From Bacteroidia bacterium (GTDB taxonomy: Bacteria; Bacteroidota; Bacteroidia; Bacteroidales; Marinilabiliaceae): a DNA stretch of 53,967 nt. The notes beneath the pieces were generated by a model. It was not told where the DNA came from and searched no databases. It was given only the letters and a program-made list of their open reading frames with translations. Positions 29,207 to 38,600 of the stretch are shown here, in pieces. The translations under genes were made by a program, and so were the position numbers. The stretch covers positions 1 to 53,967 of the forward strand of contig JAUNDI010000012.1 of the NCBI GenBank assembly GCA_030526155.1, read 5' to 3'. How positions within the stretch are numbered: the first letter of the stretch is position 1; every line of letters starts with the position of its first letter.

Positions 29207-30544
29207 ATGAATCTAAAACATATAATAGCATCACTCTTCATATCATGCGCTGTATTATCTTCGTGTGAGGTCGAGGAGGATGAGATATTCGATCAGTCTT
29301 CATCATTACGCGCCGATGCTACTGCCGAGGCTTATAACAAAATACTCACTAGCGCACAAAATGGTTGGGCTATGGAGTACTACCCTGGCGCATATCAGGC
29401 ATACGGCGGTTATGTAGTAGCTTGTAAATTCAATACCGATGGCACAGTGGCTATTACTGCCGACTATGCTACAGATGCCGAAGGCTCATACACAGCCACA
29501 AGCCTCTACCAAGTCACCCCAGATAATGGTATTAAACTCACCTTCGATACCTATAATGAGGTCTTTCACTTCCTAAGCGACCCATCTAATAGTGGCGGCG
29601 CAGGTTTAGGTGATGGTTACGAGGGCGATTTCGACTTCACCATCATCTCTTGTACCCCAGATAAGATTATCCTTAAGGGTACAAAATCAGGGGTAAAGAC
29701 TGAGATGTATCCTCTTCCAGCTAATGCCGACGAGTATCTTGCTCAGATCGACAAGCTAAAGACAGAGTCGTTCTCTCGTACCTATAAGACAGTTCTCACC
29801 ATCAGCGCTTCGCAGAAGGCTACTATTAAATACTCTCTCTCGGGTCAGATTATCAGCTATCAGTATGCTATTGAGACTACCGCTGAAGACGGTTCTGTAG
29901 AGAAGTCTGAGCTTATCAAGGGCGATATACCATTCATCTATACCTCAAAGGGTATTAAGTTCTACGAGACCGTTACCATAGAGGGTAATGATATCAGAGA
30001 GTTCGTCTGGGATGGAGAGAAGTTCGTAGACGAGAATGGTTTCATTATAGAGCCTTCTGTCACTGCTGTAGATATCTTCTTGAATGGTAGGTGGTTCCTT
30101 GGCTACGAGGCCTCTGGTATAAAGACAAATGAGAATTGGGGCTTTGTATGGGAAGACTACGCTATTCCTATCTACGAGCAAGAGGGCGAGTATCTCCAGT
30201 ATCTCTACTTCGGTACTAGAAATGGCATTTTCTCTTTCAATATGCATAGCTACTCACCTGCTATTGGTGGAGCATATGTAGCTAGTGCATACCTACAAGC
30301 ACCATACGTATATGCAGTGGCAGACAATGTCATCCAAATGGGATTGAATCAAAGCGACTTTGGCGACCAAAATGCACAGTACTATAGAGAGGCCTTGTCA
30401 TACTTCTTCTACCCATTCAATGGCGAGTTTACCATAGAGTTTGATGATATGAATAATCCTACCATGGTAACACTCACAGACAACCTATACGGCGATGTCT
30501 ATACACTTTACGCATCACCTATCCAATGGGTATTAGAAAACTAA
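29207..30544 (+). CDS. DUF4302 family lipoprotein
   Basis: This 445-residue lipoprotein has a lipobox ending LSSC (Cys20) followed by EVEEDE. The N-terminal half fits DUF4302 (AEAYNKILTSAQNGWAMEYY, then the GGY...FN.DG.V pattern). The C-terminal half is beta-rich and aromatic. I know no biochemical function for the family. Its place as last gene of a susC-susD-Mx1 peptidase operon suggests a surface ligand-binding accessory. It ends 12 nt before the second copy of the hairpin element. Confidence 0.85.
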   Translation: MNLKHIIASLFISCAVLSSCEVEEDEIFDQSSSLRADATAEAYNKILTSAQNGWAMEYYPGAYQAYGGYVVACKFNTDGTVAITADYATDAEGSYTATSLYQVTPDNGIKLTFDTYNEVFHFLSDPSNSGGAGLGDGYEGDFDFTIISCTPDKIILKGTKSGVKTEMYPLPANADEYLAQIDKLKTESFSRTYKTVLTISASQKATIKYSLSGQIISYQYAIETTAEDGSVEKSELIKGDIPFIYTSKGIKFYETVTIEGNDIREFVWDGEKFVDENGFIIEPSVTAVDIFLNGRWFLGYEASGIKTNENWGFVWEDYAIPIYEQEGEYLQYLYFGTRNGIFSFNMHSYSPAIGGAYVASAYLQAPYVYAVADNVIQMGLNQSDFGDQNAQYYREALSYFFYPFNGEFTIEFDDMNNPTMVTLTDNLYGDVYTLYASPIQWVLEN

Positions 30545-30556
30545 AAACAGCAAAGT

Positions 30557-30630
30557 ATAAATAGAGGTATATAAGTTGTTATGAAAACGAAGGGTCAAGA
30601 CGTGATGTTTGACCCTTCGTAATTTTTTAT
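30557..30630 (+). ncRNA. Putative sRNA-like element / terminator, copy 2
   Basis: The same 27-nt conserved block as at 23134 leads into a perfect 11-bp stem ACGAAGGGTCA / TGACCCTTCGT (30587-30597 and 30610-30620) and a T-run. It ends operon 2 and may also stop the convergent ATPase gene. Because the stem is intact in both copies and the block before it is conserved, it may be more than a terminator, for example a 3'-UTR-derived small RNA. Confidence 0.5.
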
Positions 30631-30646
30631 TATTCTTGTATAGCTA

Positions 30647-31852
30647 TTAATATAGCAACCCAAAGGCCCATAGCGGTATTTTGTTATGGTGCCCAGTCTC
30701 AATATCGTCAACAGCCAAGAAGCTATCAGCTACGTCTTTTATTTGGTTGAATGTCTTATTCTTGCCACCGACTTCAAATAGGTATTTATTATTTATTAGG
30801 AAATCGCCCTTTGACGGAAGCGTAACATTCCCTACTGTTGATAATTGGTTATAGAAGAATGTTTCGCGTAATGTACCTTTATTTATTTCTGGGGATAGAG
30901 CATACATAAGAGTAGGGTTGCCTGGTAGTATTTTGTCTGGCTTTGATAGCTGCCCGAAGTTCCGAATGTTTCTATGCAATAGTGTTATTAACCCTGCCCT
31001 TTCTAGGATATTTAGCATTCTCAGCCCCTGTTCACGATTGGTCTCTATCTCTCTATATAATTCTGTCATATTTGGCGTCTGCGGTACTCTTTCTGAGAGA
31101 ATCATGAGCATTTTACTAATCTTCTGAATAGTAGGGTACGTTACCTCCTCCACTGTAGGCATATCCTCATTGAGTATTTGGCGCACTACAGCCTGAAGCC
31201 TCATCTCGAAGCCTGCAGTATCTTTTTTGTAAAAAGGGTAGTATCCGTATCTTAGGTATTTGTCGAAAAGAGGAAGTATCTTAGTGTCGCTACATATGTC
31301 TGAACATATATCACTATGATTTGATAGTATAGTATCTAGTGGTAAGGGATTCACTGTAACTACCCCCTCAAAATCTAGAAATTCGCGAAACGACATGCCA
31401 TTGAGAGTGTACACTACTTGTCTTCTAGATAAGTCGCCCTCATTGTAGTCTATTTTTAGCATCGAAGAGCCTGTATATACTATATGAAGGTCAGGATATT
31501 CGTCAGCCATATTTTTTATTAGAGTCTGCCAATGGTTATATTTGTGCACCTCGTCTATGAAGATATGTGTCCCCCCATGATTGTAATGGTATTCGACAAT
31601 ATCAGTCAAAGAGTGTGACATAAACCAAAAGTTATCTAATGAGATATATAATGCTGTCGTATCCGTGCCAAACCTCTCTTTAATATGTTGGAGGAGCATA
31701 GTTGTTTTGCCCACACCTCGCTGCCCTTTGATAGCTATCAAGTGACTATCCCAGTCTATTGTATGTGTGAGATACCGCTTAAATGTCGTGTTTGTAAGCC
31801 TTATTAGCCTCTGCGATGTGGCGTACAAGGAGCCTATGTTCTTCTCTTCCAT
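30647..31852 (-). CDS. AAA family ATPase with DUF4143-like C-terminal half
   Basis: This 401-residue protein belongs to the AAA_14/DUF4143 class, common in Bacteroidota and of unknown role. Walker A GQRGVGKT lies at 43-50 and Walker B (IFIDE) ends at Asp100-Glu101; a sensor-like YTGSSM follows. The C-terminal half carries the DUF4143 pattern, including an INNKYLFEVGGKNK segment that resembles a PD-(D/E)xK nuclease-like core; I cannot confirm catalytic residues. It is monocistronic, convergent with the DUF4302 gene, and has a promoter overlapped by direct repeats. The frame extending further upstream covers repeat DNA and is not coding. Confidence 0.85.
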   Translation of the reverse strand: MEEKNIGSLYATSQRLIRLTNTTFKRYLTHTIDWDSHLIAIKGQRGVGKTTMLLQHIKERFGTDTTALYISLDNFWFMSHSLTDIVEYHYNHGGTHIFIDEVHKYNHWQTLIKNMADEYPDLHIVYTGSSMLKIDYNEGDLSRRQVVYTLNGMSFREFLDFEGVVTVNPLPLDTILSNHSDICSDICSDTKILPLFDKYLRYGYYPFYKKDTAGFEMRLQAVVRQILNEDMPTVEEVTYPTIQKISKMLMILSERVPQTPNMTELYREIETNREQGLRMLNILERAGLITLLHRNIRNFGQLSKPDKILPGNPTLMYALSPEINKGTLRETFFYNQLSTVGNVTLPSKGDFLINNKYLFEVGGKNKTFNQIKDVADSFLAVDDIETGHHNKIPLWAFGLLY

Positions 31853-31879
31853 AGAATAACGATATAATAGTTACGGCGA

Positions 31880-31887
31880 CAAAGATA
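31880..31887 (-). promoter_or_regulatory. -7 promoter element of the AAA ATPase gene
   Basis: Minus-strand TATCTTTG matches TAnnTTTG, 28 bp upstream of the start codon. The first 21-bp direct repeat lies directly upstream, between -7 and the expected -33 position. Confidence 0.55.
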
Positions 31888-31889
31888 AT

Positions 31890-31943
31890 AAAAAAGACTC
31901 TGGAAGATTGAAAATTACCCCTAAAAAAGACTCTGGAAGATTG
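31890..31943. repeat. 21-bp direct repeat pair at 33-bp spacing (operator candidate)
   Basis: AAAAAAGACTCTGGAAGATT plus a final G occurs at 31890-31910 and again, identical, at 31923-31943. The 33-bp period is about three helical turns. The pair overlaps and extends upstream from the promoter of the ATPase gene, as sites for a repressor or autoregulator would. Confidence 0.7.
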
Positions 31944-31961
31944 TTTTTTGCCCTTTATAAG

Positions 31962-32080
31962 TACAAAAACTGCGATGAACAAGGGCCCACACCGTATCCT
32001 CCCATCCCTCAGCCTAGCACCATCTAGAATAACTAGAACAACTAGAATAACTACAAAAAACTGCGAGTAACAAGGCACCA
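31962..32080 (-). repeat. Dispersed 3'-flanking repeat, copy 2
   Basis: Read on the minus strand: CCTTGTTACTCGCAG, a T-run ending TGTAG, three 9-bp units TTATTCTAG, TTGTTCTAG, TTATTCTAG (32050 down to 32024), a G-rich stretch, then CCCTTGTTCATCGCAG (31985 down to 31970) and TTTTTGTA. It starts about 80 bp after the DUF2851 stop codon, on that gene's sense strand. Confidence 0.75.
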
Positions 32081-32157
32081 CACGCACCTCTTCCTAGCCT
32101 CATCAAAAGCTTCTCTTACCTCCAATCCGTACAAATCCGCATAATCCGTATGCGACA

Positions 32158-33441
32158 TTAAATCCGAGCGCCCCCGCTACAAAGCATCCTCTGCCCAAAC
32201 CTACAAGACAAACACCGCCTCCGCTTGCAATACCTCTTCGATAGATGTATCAATGCGCAAGCCTCCGCCTCATTACTAGGCGTGATGCCCACCTCTTGCC
32301 ACGCCGCTATCAGATGATTCTTTTCTGGCTTGATGAACTCTAGCATCTTTAAGATATTCTCTTTCTCGCGCATGTTGCCCATCTTATGAGCTCGCGCATA
32401 TAGCCAAGGTATTATGCCATTTATCAGCATTAGCGTCTTGCTACTCGCCCCTATGCGTTTCTCCGTTATCTTGCCTGAGTTTACACCAAAGTCGTAATGC
32501 TCATCCCAATACTCTGATGCCTTTACATCTAGCGCCTTAGAGAGTGCCTTTATGTCTAGAGTCGAAAAGGTGGCCGACATATTACCTCTTGCCCTCAACG
32601 CTATAGCAGCCAATTGTGATATTCGAATGGTGGGAAAACTCATAGGTCTCAAGCGTAGCTTCTTAAGCGCTACCCGTGTTGCATACTCCGGAAGCTCAAA
32701 CCTCACCCGTAGTATCTCATACTCCCTCCGTAGCCTCTGTATATAGGCGTCGTCACACTCTATATCTAGTAGTCCGGCTCTGCCAAAAAGTAGTGCCTCT
32801 ATCTGGGTAATAGAAGATAGCTTCTCCATTATCTTTAGTGGGCTCCTCCGTGCTACATCTTGTATCCCATCAGCATTAACCCCTTGCCCCAATGCACGAG
32901 CTAGCATTACAAATAGCGTCTGCTCCCAATCGCCATCGCACTCCACATTCACACACCTCACAAGGTCGGTACGCTCCTCCATCCTCTCTATAAGAAGCCT
33001 GTCTAACCAAGAGTTGCGTTCTAGTGCCGTTAGCTCGGGTATTATATCTCTACATCTTATATTTATGGGCGAAGTAGATAGTATATTATAGTTGTTTGCG
33101 ATATCCTTAGGGTAGCGCAATACTATCTCGGGTATCTCTCTACTATTTATATCTATCGTCTTGCTTTTCGATGGCTCATCTACTACGTGTAGTACCACAT
33201 TAGAGTAGTTGATATCCTTATGGTGGTTATGTACATACCAATCATCTCCATTGATATGTATCTCCACATTTCCCGCCCAATGGATACCATTTATTGATAT
33301 TACTGCGCATAGGAAATCCGGACCAGCATCTCTATTATATATACCAGGATTTATAACTTCTATATTGTCTCCCGATGTCGAGACAATACCTGTAGGATAA
33401 AAAAGGCGATTTTGCCAAATATAGTGAAGGAGTGATTCCAT
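32158..33441 (-). CDS. DUF2851 family protein
   Basis: This 427-residue protein matches the Bacteroidota DUF2851 family over its length: MESLLHYIWQNRLF at the start, then VINPGIYNRDAGPDFLCAVI and WAGNVEIHINGDDWYVH, and a cysteine-rich C-terminus (CKRRRCLSC...C) that resembles a metal-binding end. Function is unknown. ATG 33441 is chosen because the frame upstream of it (to 33519) contains the -7 element at 33470-33477, so the longer start would lie before transcription begins. It is divergent from dprA. Confidence 0.9.
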   Translation of the reverse strand: MESLLHYIWQNRLFYPTGIVSTSGDNIEVINPGIYNRDAGPDFLCAVISINGIHWAGNVEIHINGDDWYVHNHHKDINYSNVVLHVVDEPSKSKTIDINSREIPEIVLRYPKDIANNYNILSTSPINIRCRDIIPELTALERNSWLDRLLIERMEERTDLVRCVNVECDGDWEQTLFVMLARALGQGVNADGIQDVARRSPLKIMEKLSSITQIEALLFGRAGLLDIECDDAYIQRLRREYEILRVRFELPEYATRVALKKLRLRPMSFPTIRISQLAAIALRARGNMSATFSTLDIKALSKALDVKASEYWDEHYDFGVNSGKITEKRIGASSKTLMLINGIIPWLYARAHKMGNMREKENILKMLEFIKPEKNHLIAAWQEVGITPSNEAEACALIHLSKRYCKRRRCLSCRFGQRMLCSGGARI

Positions 33442-33469
33442 AATTTTGATATGGTTATTTTCTTTGGCG

Positions 33470-33477
33470 CAAATATA
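33470..33477 (-). promoter_or_regulatory. -7 promoter element of the DUF2851 gene
   Basis: Minus-strand TATATTTG matches TAnnTTTG, 28 bp before ATG 33441. The nearest upstream TTTG is only 15 bp away. Confidence 0.5.
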
Positions 33478-33533
33478 TACCTTTTCTTTATTCAAAATGA
33501 TGGTGTAATATATTTCCATTCAATAAATTGATA

Positions 33534-33541
33534 TATCTTTG
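33534..33541 (+). promoter_or_regulatory. -7 promoter element of dprA
   Basis: TATCTTTG matches TAnnTTTG and ends 28 bp before the dprA start codon, divergent from the DUF2851 promoter. The -33 position holds only TTTC. Confidence 0.5.
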
Positions 33542-33569
33542 TCGCATCTAATCATAAAACCACTTAAAC

Positions 33570-34700
33570 ATGGATCAAGAAGCAATAGATTTCATAGCTC
33601 TAGGTTTGATAAAGGGCGTTGGCCCTAAAAATTCTCGCCGCCTACTAGAGGCAACAAATTCCGTATCAGATATTTTTGAGATGTCAGAGCGCCAGCTCTC
33701 CTCTATAGATAAGCTCCCATCCTCTGTGGTAAAGGAGATAGTAACCTCAAGAGATGCCTTAAGAGTCGAGGCTCAGAGGGAGGTAGAGTGGATAGACAAT
33801 TGCGGAATGCACGTCGTTACATACCACTCAGCGAGCTACCCCTCAAGACTACGCTCTTGTGAAGATGCTCCACTTGTAATATATACACGTGGCGATGCCG
33901 ATTTCAATGTCTCAAAGGTTATCAGCGTGGTAGGTACCCGTCGACCAACACCTGCAGCTCGCCAATGGTGTGCCGATGTCTTATCGACTCTCTCCTCCTC
34001 CTATCCCGACCTCCTTGTGGTAAGTGGTCTAGCCTATGGCGTAGATATCATTGCACATATAGCGGCGTTAGACTGTGGCCTAAAGACGGTAGGCGTAGTG
34101 GCTCATGGCATGGATATATTATACCCATCACAACATAGGGATATCGCCAAGCGAATGGTAATAAATGGCGGTGCTATACTCTCAGAGTTCAGACGAGGCA
34201 CACAGCCCGAGGCGGTCAATTTTGTAAGCCGCAATCGTATCGTGGCAGGCATGGCAGATGCCACCCTTGTAGTGGAGAGTGGCGAGAAGGGCGGCTCGTT
34301 AATTACAGCCTCCAAGGCTCACGAGTACAATAGGGTAGTACTTGCAGTCCCCGGTTCTCCCTATGCCCCTATGTCTATAGGTACCAATCGCCTCATACAA
34401 GAGCATAAGGCGGAGTTAGTCACTTCAGCATCCGATATAGAGCATATCTTAGGGTGGGATAGTTGCACATATGCCCCCGCGCATCAGCAGGGAGCCCTCT
34501 TCGCCTCTCCAGATACTCCTCTCGACCCTATGCAGAGCGCTATTGCTACCGCACTAGCAAATGGTCCCCTCTCGCTCGACGAACTTTCCCGTGCCGTTGC
34601 CCTCCCAGTAGCGGCAGTCAGCCCTACGCTCCTAGAGATGGAGTTCCTAGGTATAATAAAATCCTTACCTGGCAATAGGTATTCACTCCTCAAATGTTAA
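33570..34700 (+). CDS. dprA: DNA-processing protein DprA (Smf)
   Basis: DprA protects incoming single-stranded DNA and loads RecA during natural transformation. The 376-residue protein has an N-terminal helix-hairpin-helix-like region (LGLIKGVGPKNSRRLLEA), the Rossmann-like DprA core (SVVGTRRPTPAARQW, SGLAYGVDIIAH, then SRNRIVAGMADATLVVESGEKGGSLITA), and a C-terminal winged-helix domain (about 310-376). All are intact and of normal length. It is preceded by its own promoter and followed by a long gene-free stretch. Confidence 0.95.
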   Translation: MDQEAIDFIALGLIKGVGPKNSRRLLEATNSVSDIFEMSERQLSSIDKLPSSVVKEIVTSRDALRVEAQREVEWIDNCGMHVVTYHSASYPSRLRSCEDAPLVIYTRGDADFNVSKVISVVGTRRPTPAARQWCADVLSTLSSSYPDLLVVSGLAYGVDIIAHIAALDCGLKTVGVVAHGMDILYPSQHRDIAKRMVINGGAILSEFRRGTQPEAVNFVSRNRIVAGMADATLVVESGEKGGSLITASKAHEYNRVVLAVPGSPYAPMSIGTNRLIQEHKAELVTSASDIEHILGWDSCTYAPAHQQGALFASPDTPLDPMQSAIATALANGPLSLDELSRAVALPVAAVSPTLLEMEFLGIIKSLPGNRYSLLKC

Positions 34701-34909
34701 GTTATGCCCTTAAGGGATTCATATGATATATTTCCCGTATATGATCCCCTCATCTCCCCACCTCTTGCTAAATGAGACATTTGTCCTAACCGCGAATTGT
34801 CAATTCACCTCTCTCTTTTGCCAAATTAAATACATCTCCCCAAATAATCCATAATAAAAAACACATAAATGATATCATTCATCACCCTGCATCAGCTATA
34901 CTCTTCTTT

Positions 34910-34940
34910 GGTGCTCTTTGGGTGCACATAGAGTGCTCCC
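34910..34940 (-). repeat. Remnant of the dispersed 3'-flanking repeat
   Basis: On the minus strand this reads GGGAGCACTC, TATGTGCACCC, AAAGAGCACC, similar to GGGAGCACCC and GTGTACCCAATGAGCACCC in copy 1 and to GGGAGCACATAGGGAGTACCC in copy 3. The 9-bp tandem units are missing. It lies on the sense strand downstream of the minus-strand gene ending at 35129. Confidence 0.4.
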
Positions 34941-35029
34941 GCGGTATAGCGGCCATTTAGAAAATAATAATATGAAAACAACCAACTAAACCTTCACAAC
35001 ACCCCCACTACTATACAAGTCCCTCTGTA

Positions 35030-35051
35030 GAGCCTTTTCATGAAAAGGCTC
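35030..35051. repeat. 22-bp perfect palindrome, copy 2 of a 28-bp dispersed repeat
   Basis: Identical to the palindrome at 42-63. The flanking CTGTAG (35025-35030) makes a 28-bp match (35025-35052) in the opposite orientation to copy 1. It lies about 80 bp after the stop codon of the minus-strand gene at 35129. Confidence 0.8.
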
Positions 35052-35128
35052 CGTACTAGAAAAAAGCCATTATAACGGGAAATATGTCAACCAATTAAAT
35101 AAAACCCCCTAAAAGCCGTCAGCAAACA

Positions 35129-35524
35129 CTAAAGGTCAAAGCTGCAAGTTGCATCCAAGCCTGAGGCTTGTGGCATATTTAGGAATTTCTCATAAAAGAT
35201 AACAGTCTCTGAGTAGTTTAGTTTTATCTTAGTTGGTTTCATTAGATAGTTACGGACATGGCTGCTTGAGGAGGTGTGAAGGTCGACAATCTGTAGCCCT
35301 TTGATTTTAAGATAATAGTCTAGGAGTTGGAGCTCATTGAAACGGCCATGCGTAATGCGGTTAAACTCGTGTATGTCTTTTCGTAATGACTCCTTGCAAT
35401 CGGGGTGTAGCAATATAGACAACTCGGCCATTGCCTTCCTCTCGAAATAGTTGATGAGGAGGTAGTGCGCCCACACTATAATGGGGGTAACGAGGGTAAT
35501 TATTGCCAAGATATAGTATGTCAC
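35129..35524 (-). CDS. Small membrane-anchored hypothetical protein, 131 residues
   Basis: I do not recognise this protein. It has one N-terminal hydrophobic segment (YYILAIITLVTPIIVWAHYLL, about 3-24) followed by a charged soluble domain of about 105 residues, so it is probably anchored in the inner membrane with the domain in the cytoplasm (orientation inferred). No catalytic motif is visible; the composition is ordinary. Coding is likely because no overlapping frame competes. Two dispersed repeats lie in its 3' flank. Confidence 0.65.
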   Translation of the reverse strand: MTYYILAIITLVTPIIVWAHYLLINYFERKAMAELSILLHPDCKESLRKDIHEFNRITHGRFNELQLLDYYLKIKGLQIVDLHTSSSSHVRNYLMKPTKIKLNYSETVIFYEKFLNMPQASGLDATCSFDL

Positions 35525-35592
35525 GTAGTCCTTTGATTATTACAATGTTGCGAAAAGTTGGTCTATAGTGCTGAAAATAGGATTTCATTCAC

Positions 35593-35600
35593 TACCTTTG
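35593..35600 (+). promoter_or_regulatory. -7 promoter element of ileS
   Basis: TACCTTTG matches TAnnTTTG. Transcription would start near 35606, giving a leader of about 90 nt before ATG 35695. I see no clear T-box or other known aminoacyl-tRNA-sensing fold in the leader. Confidence 0.5.
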
Positions 35601-35694
35601 CAGTGCAAAAATAGTAACTTACGGTGAGTTGTATAAATGTTTGAGTAAATTTTTACAACTTTCACAAAGCAAAATATTTTCCAGAAGTAGTATA

Positions 35695-38600
35695 ATGAAA
35701 AAGAGATTTGCTGAATACAAGGGATTGGATCTCGCAGGTATAAACCGCGAGGTACTCGCAAAGTGGCAAAAAAACAAGACATTTGAGTCGAGCGAGAAGG
35801 AACGCGCTGGCGCTCCTAAGTACGTGTTTTTCGATGGACCACCATCTGCTAATGGTCGTCCAGGTATTCACCACGTGATGGCTCGTACTATTAAGGACTG
35901 CTTCTGTCGTTATAAAACTCTCCAGGGCTTTGACGTTAAGCGTAAGGCAGGTTGGGATACACACGGCTTGCCAGTAGAGCTAGGTGTAGAGAAGAGCCTT
36001 GGTATTACAAAGGAGGATATCGGTAAGAAGATTACCGTAGATGAATATAATGCAGCTTGCCGCAAGGATGTGATGAAGTATATCGACCTTTGGGGTAAGT
36101 TGACTGATGATATGGGTTATTGGATTGATATGGACGACCCATATATCACTTACGACAACCGTTATATAGAGTCGTGCTGGTGGCTATTGAAGCAGCTATA
36201 TCAGAAGAATCTTCTATACAAGGGTTATACTATCCAGCCATATTCGCCTGCTGCAGGTACAGGTCTCTCTACTCACGAGCTAAACCAACCAGGTTGCTAT
36301 CGTGATGTGAAGGATACTACCATGACAGCACAGTTTAAGATGGTACGCGACGAGAAGTCTGAGGCTATATTCGCCCTTTGTGATGCTCCTCTATATACTC
36401 TCGCATGGACTACTACACCATGGACATTGCCATCGAATACTGCTCTTTGTGTGGGCGAGAAGATAGAGTATGTAGTTGTAAAGACATTTAATCCATATAC
36501 AGCAGAGCCTATGTGTGCTATCCTTGCTAAGGATAGATTGGCAGCTTATTTTGCACCAGAGGGCGCTGAGTTGGAGATGACATACGCTGCTGGCGATAAG
36601 AAGGTGCCATATAGAGTGCTTGGCTCATATATGGGTAAGGAGCTTATCGGTATGAAGTATGAGCAGCTTATGCCAATGGTGAAACTTGAGGGTAAGGCCT
36701 TTGAGGTAATCTCTGGCGACTATGTTACTACTTCCGATGGTACAGGTATTGTACATATCGCTCCAGTATTTGGTGCTGACGATGCTAAGGTAGCTAAGAA
36801 CTACGGCATTGAGGCTCTTATGGTGATGGATGCCGACGGCAAGATGGTGCCAATGGTAGATAAGCAGGGTCGTATCATGCCTCGTGCTGATATGGACCAA
36901 AACTTTGTAGCAAAATATATCAATGCTGATGCTTATGCAGAGTGGGAGGGCCGTTTCGTAAAGAACGCCTACGATGAGACGTTGACAGATAAAGATGCTA
37001 CAATAGATATTGATATCTCGGTAAGCCTTAAGTCGCAAAATAAGGCATTCAAGATTGAGAAGCATGTTCACTCTTACCCTCACTGCTGGAGAACAGATAA
37101 GCCAGTGCTTTACTATCCATTGGATTCATGGTTTATCCGTACTACTGCGCTCCGTGAGCGTTTGATAGAGCTTAATAATACTATCACATGGAAGCCTGCC
37201 TCTACAGGTAGCGGTCGTTTCGGTAACTGGCTCGAGAATCTACAGGATTGGAACCTCTCTAGATCTCGTTATTGGGGTACTCCACTCCCAATCTGGCGTA
37301 CAGAGGATGGCAAAGAGGAGATCTGCATAGGTTCGATGGAGGAGCTTATGGCTGGTATCGAGGCCTCTATTAAGGCGGGCTTCATGACAGAGAACCCATA
37401 TAAGAATTTCAAGGTGGGCGATATGAGTGCAGCAAATTATGCACCAGAGAATATCGACCTTCACCGCCCATATATTGATGGTGTTATATTGGTTAGCCCT
37501 AGCGGTAAGCCAATGCGTAGAGAGCCAGACTTGATAGACGTATGGTTCGACTCAGGAGCTATGCCATATGCTCAGTATCACTATCCATTTGAGCATAAGG
37601 ATGACCTTCCTTTCCCAGCCGACTTTATTGCTGAGGGTGTAGACCAGACACGTGGTTGGTTCTTTACACTCCATGCTATAGCTACAATGTGCTTTGATAG
37701 TGTAGCATTTAAGAATGTAATCTCTAATGGTCTTGTTCTTGACAAGAATGGTAACAAGATGTCTAAGCGTCTTGGTAATGCTATCGACCCATTTGAGGTT
37801 ATCGGCGCACAGGGTGCAGATGCTGTAAGATGGTATATGATTACTAACTCGCAACCATGGGATAACTTGAAGTTCGACCTTGCTGGTGTTGATGAGGTAA
37901 AGAGAAAGTACTTCGGTACACTCTACAATACATACTCTTTCTTCGCCCTCTATGCGAATATTGATGGCTTCACAGGTAATGAGGCTATAGTTCCTGTAGA
38001 GAAGCGACCAGAGATTGACCGTTGGATTATCTCTCTCCTTAACTCATTGGTAGCTGAGGTATCTGATGCTATGGAGAACTACGAGCCAACACGCGCTGGA
38101 CGTGCTATCCAGGACTTCGTACTAGAGAGTTTGTCTAACTGGTATGTACGTCTAAATCGTAAGCGTTTCTGGGGCGGTGAGTTGAATGAGGATAAGTTAG
38201 CTGCATATCAGACACTCTTTGAGTGCTTGAAGAAGGTAGCTATCATGTCGGCACCTATTGCACCATTCTTTGCTGATAGACTATATGTAGACCTCCTTGG
38301 TTTGGAGGATAATGCACATAATACAGTACACCTAGCAGAGTTCCCTAAGGTAGAGACAAACCTCATAGATAAGGCACTTGAGCAGCGTATGGGCTACGCT
38401 CAGAGCCTCTCAAGTATGATTCTTGCTCTACGTAGAAAGGTAAGCATCAAGGTTCGTCAGCCATTGAATAAGATAATGTTGCCAATACTTGATGAGCAGT
38501 TCCAGGCACAAGTAGACTTGGTTAAGAATCTTATCTTGACAGAGGTGAATGTTAAGGAGCTAGAGTACTTGACTGATACAGAGGGTGTACTTGTAAAGCG

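Larger units (their letters stand above)
34701..35128. other. Gene-free interval of 428 bp between dprA and the small membrane protein gene
   Basis: I find no credible ORF. It holds an imperfect hairpin just after dprA (GGGATTCATAT / ATATGATCCC, 34713-34745, no T-run), a remnant of the dispersed 3'-flanking repeat (34910-34940) and the second copy of the 28-bp palindromic repeat (35025-35052). Confidence 0.6.

Noticed and set aside
31779..32087. Minus-strand frame of 102 codons upstream of the AAA ATPase gene
   Set aside because: It is made of the dispersed repeat and the 21-bp direct repeats read as codons (QSSRVFF occurs twice because the DNA repeats).
33442..33519. Longer N-terminus of the DUF2851 protein
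   Set aside because: The extra codons contain the -7 promoter element and the family N-terminus starts at MESLLHYIWQ.
34713..34745. Terminator after dprA
   Set aside because: The stem has a bulge and no T-run follows, so it is recorded only as a hairpin in the gene-free interval.
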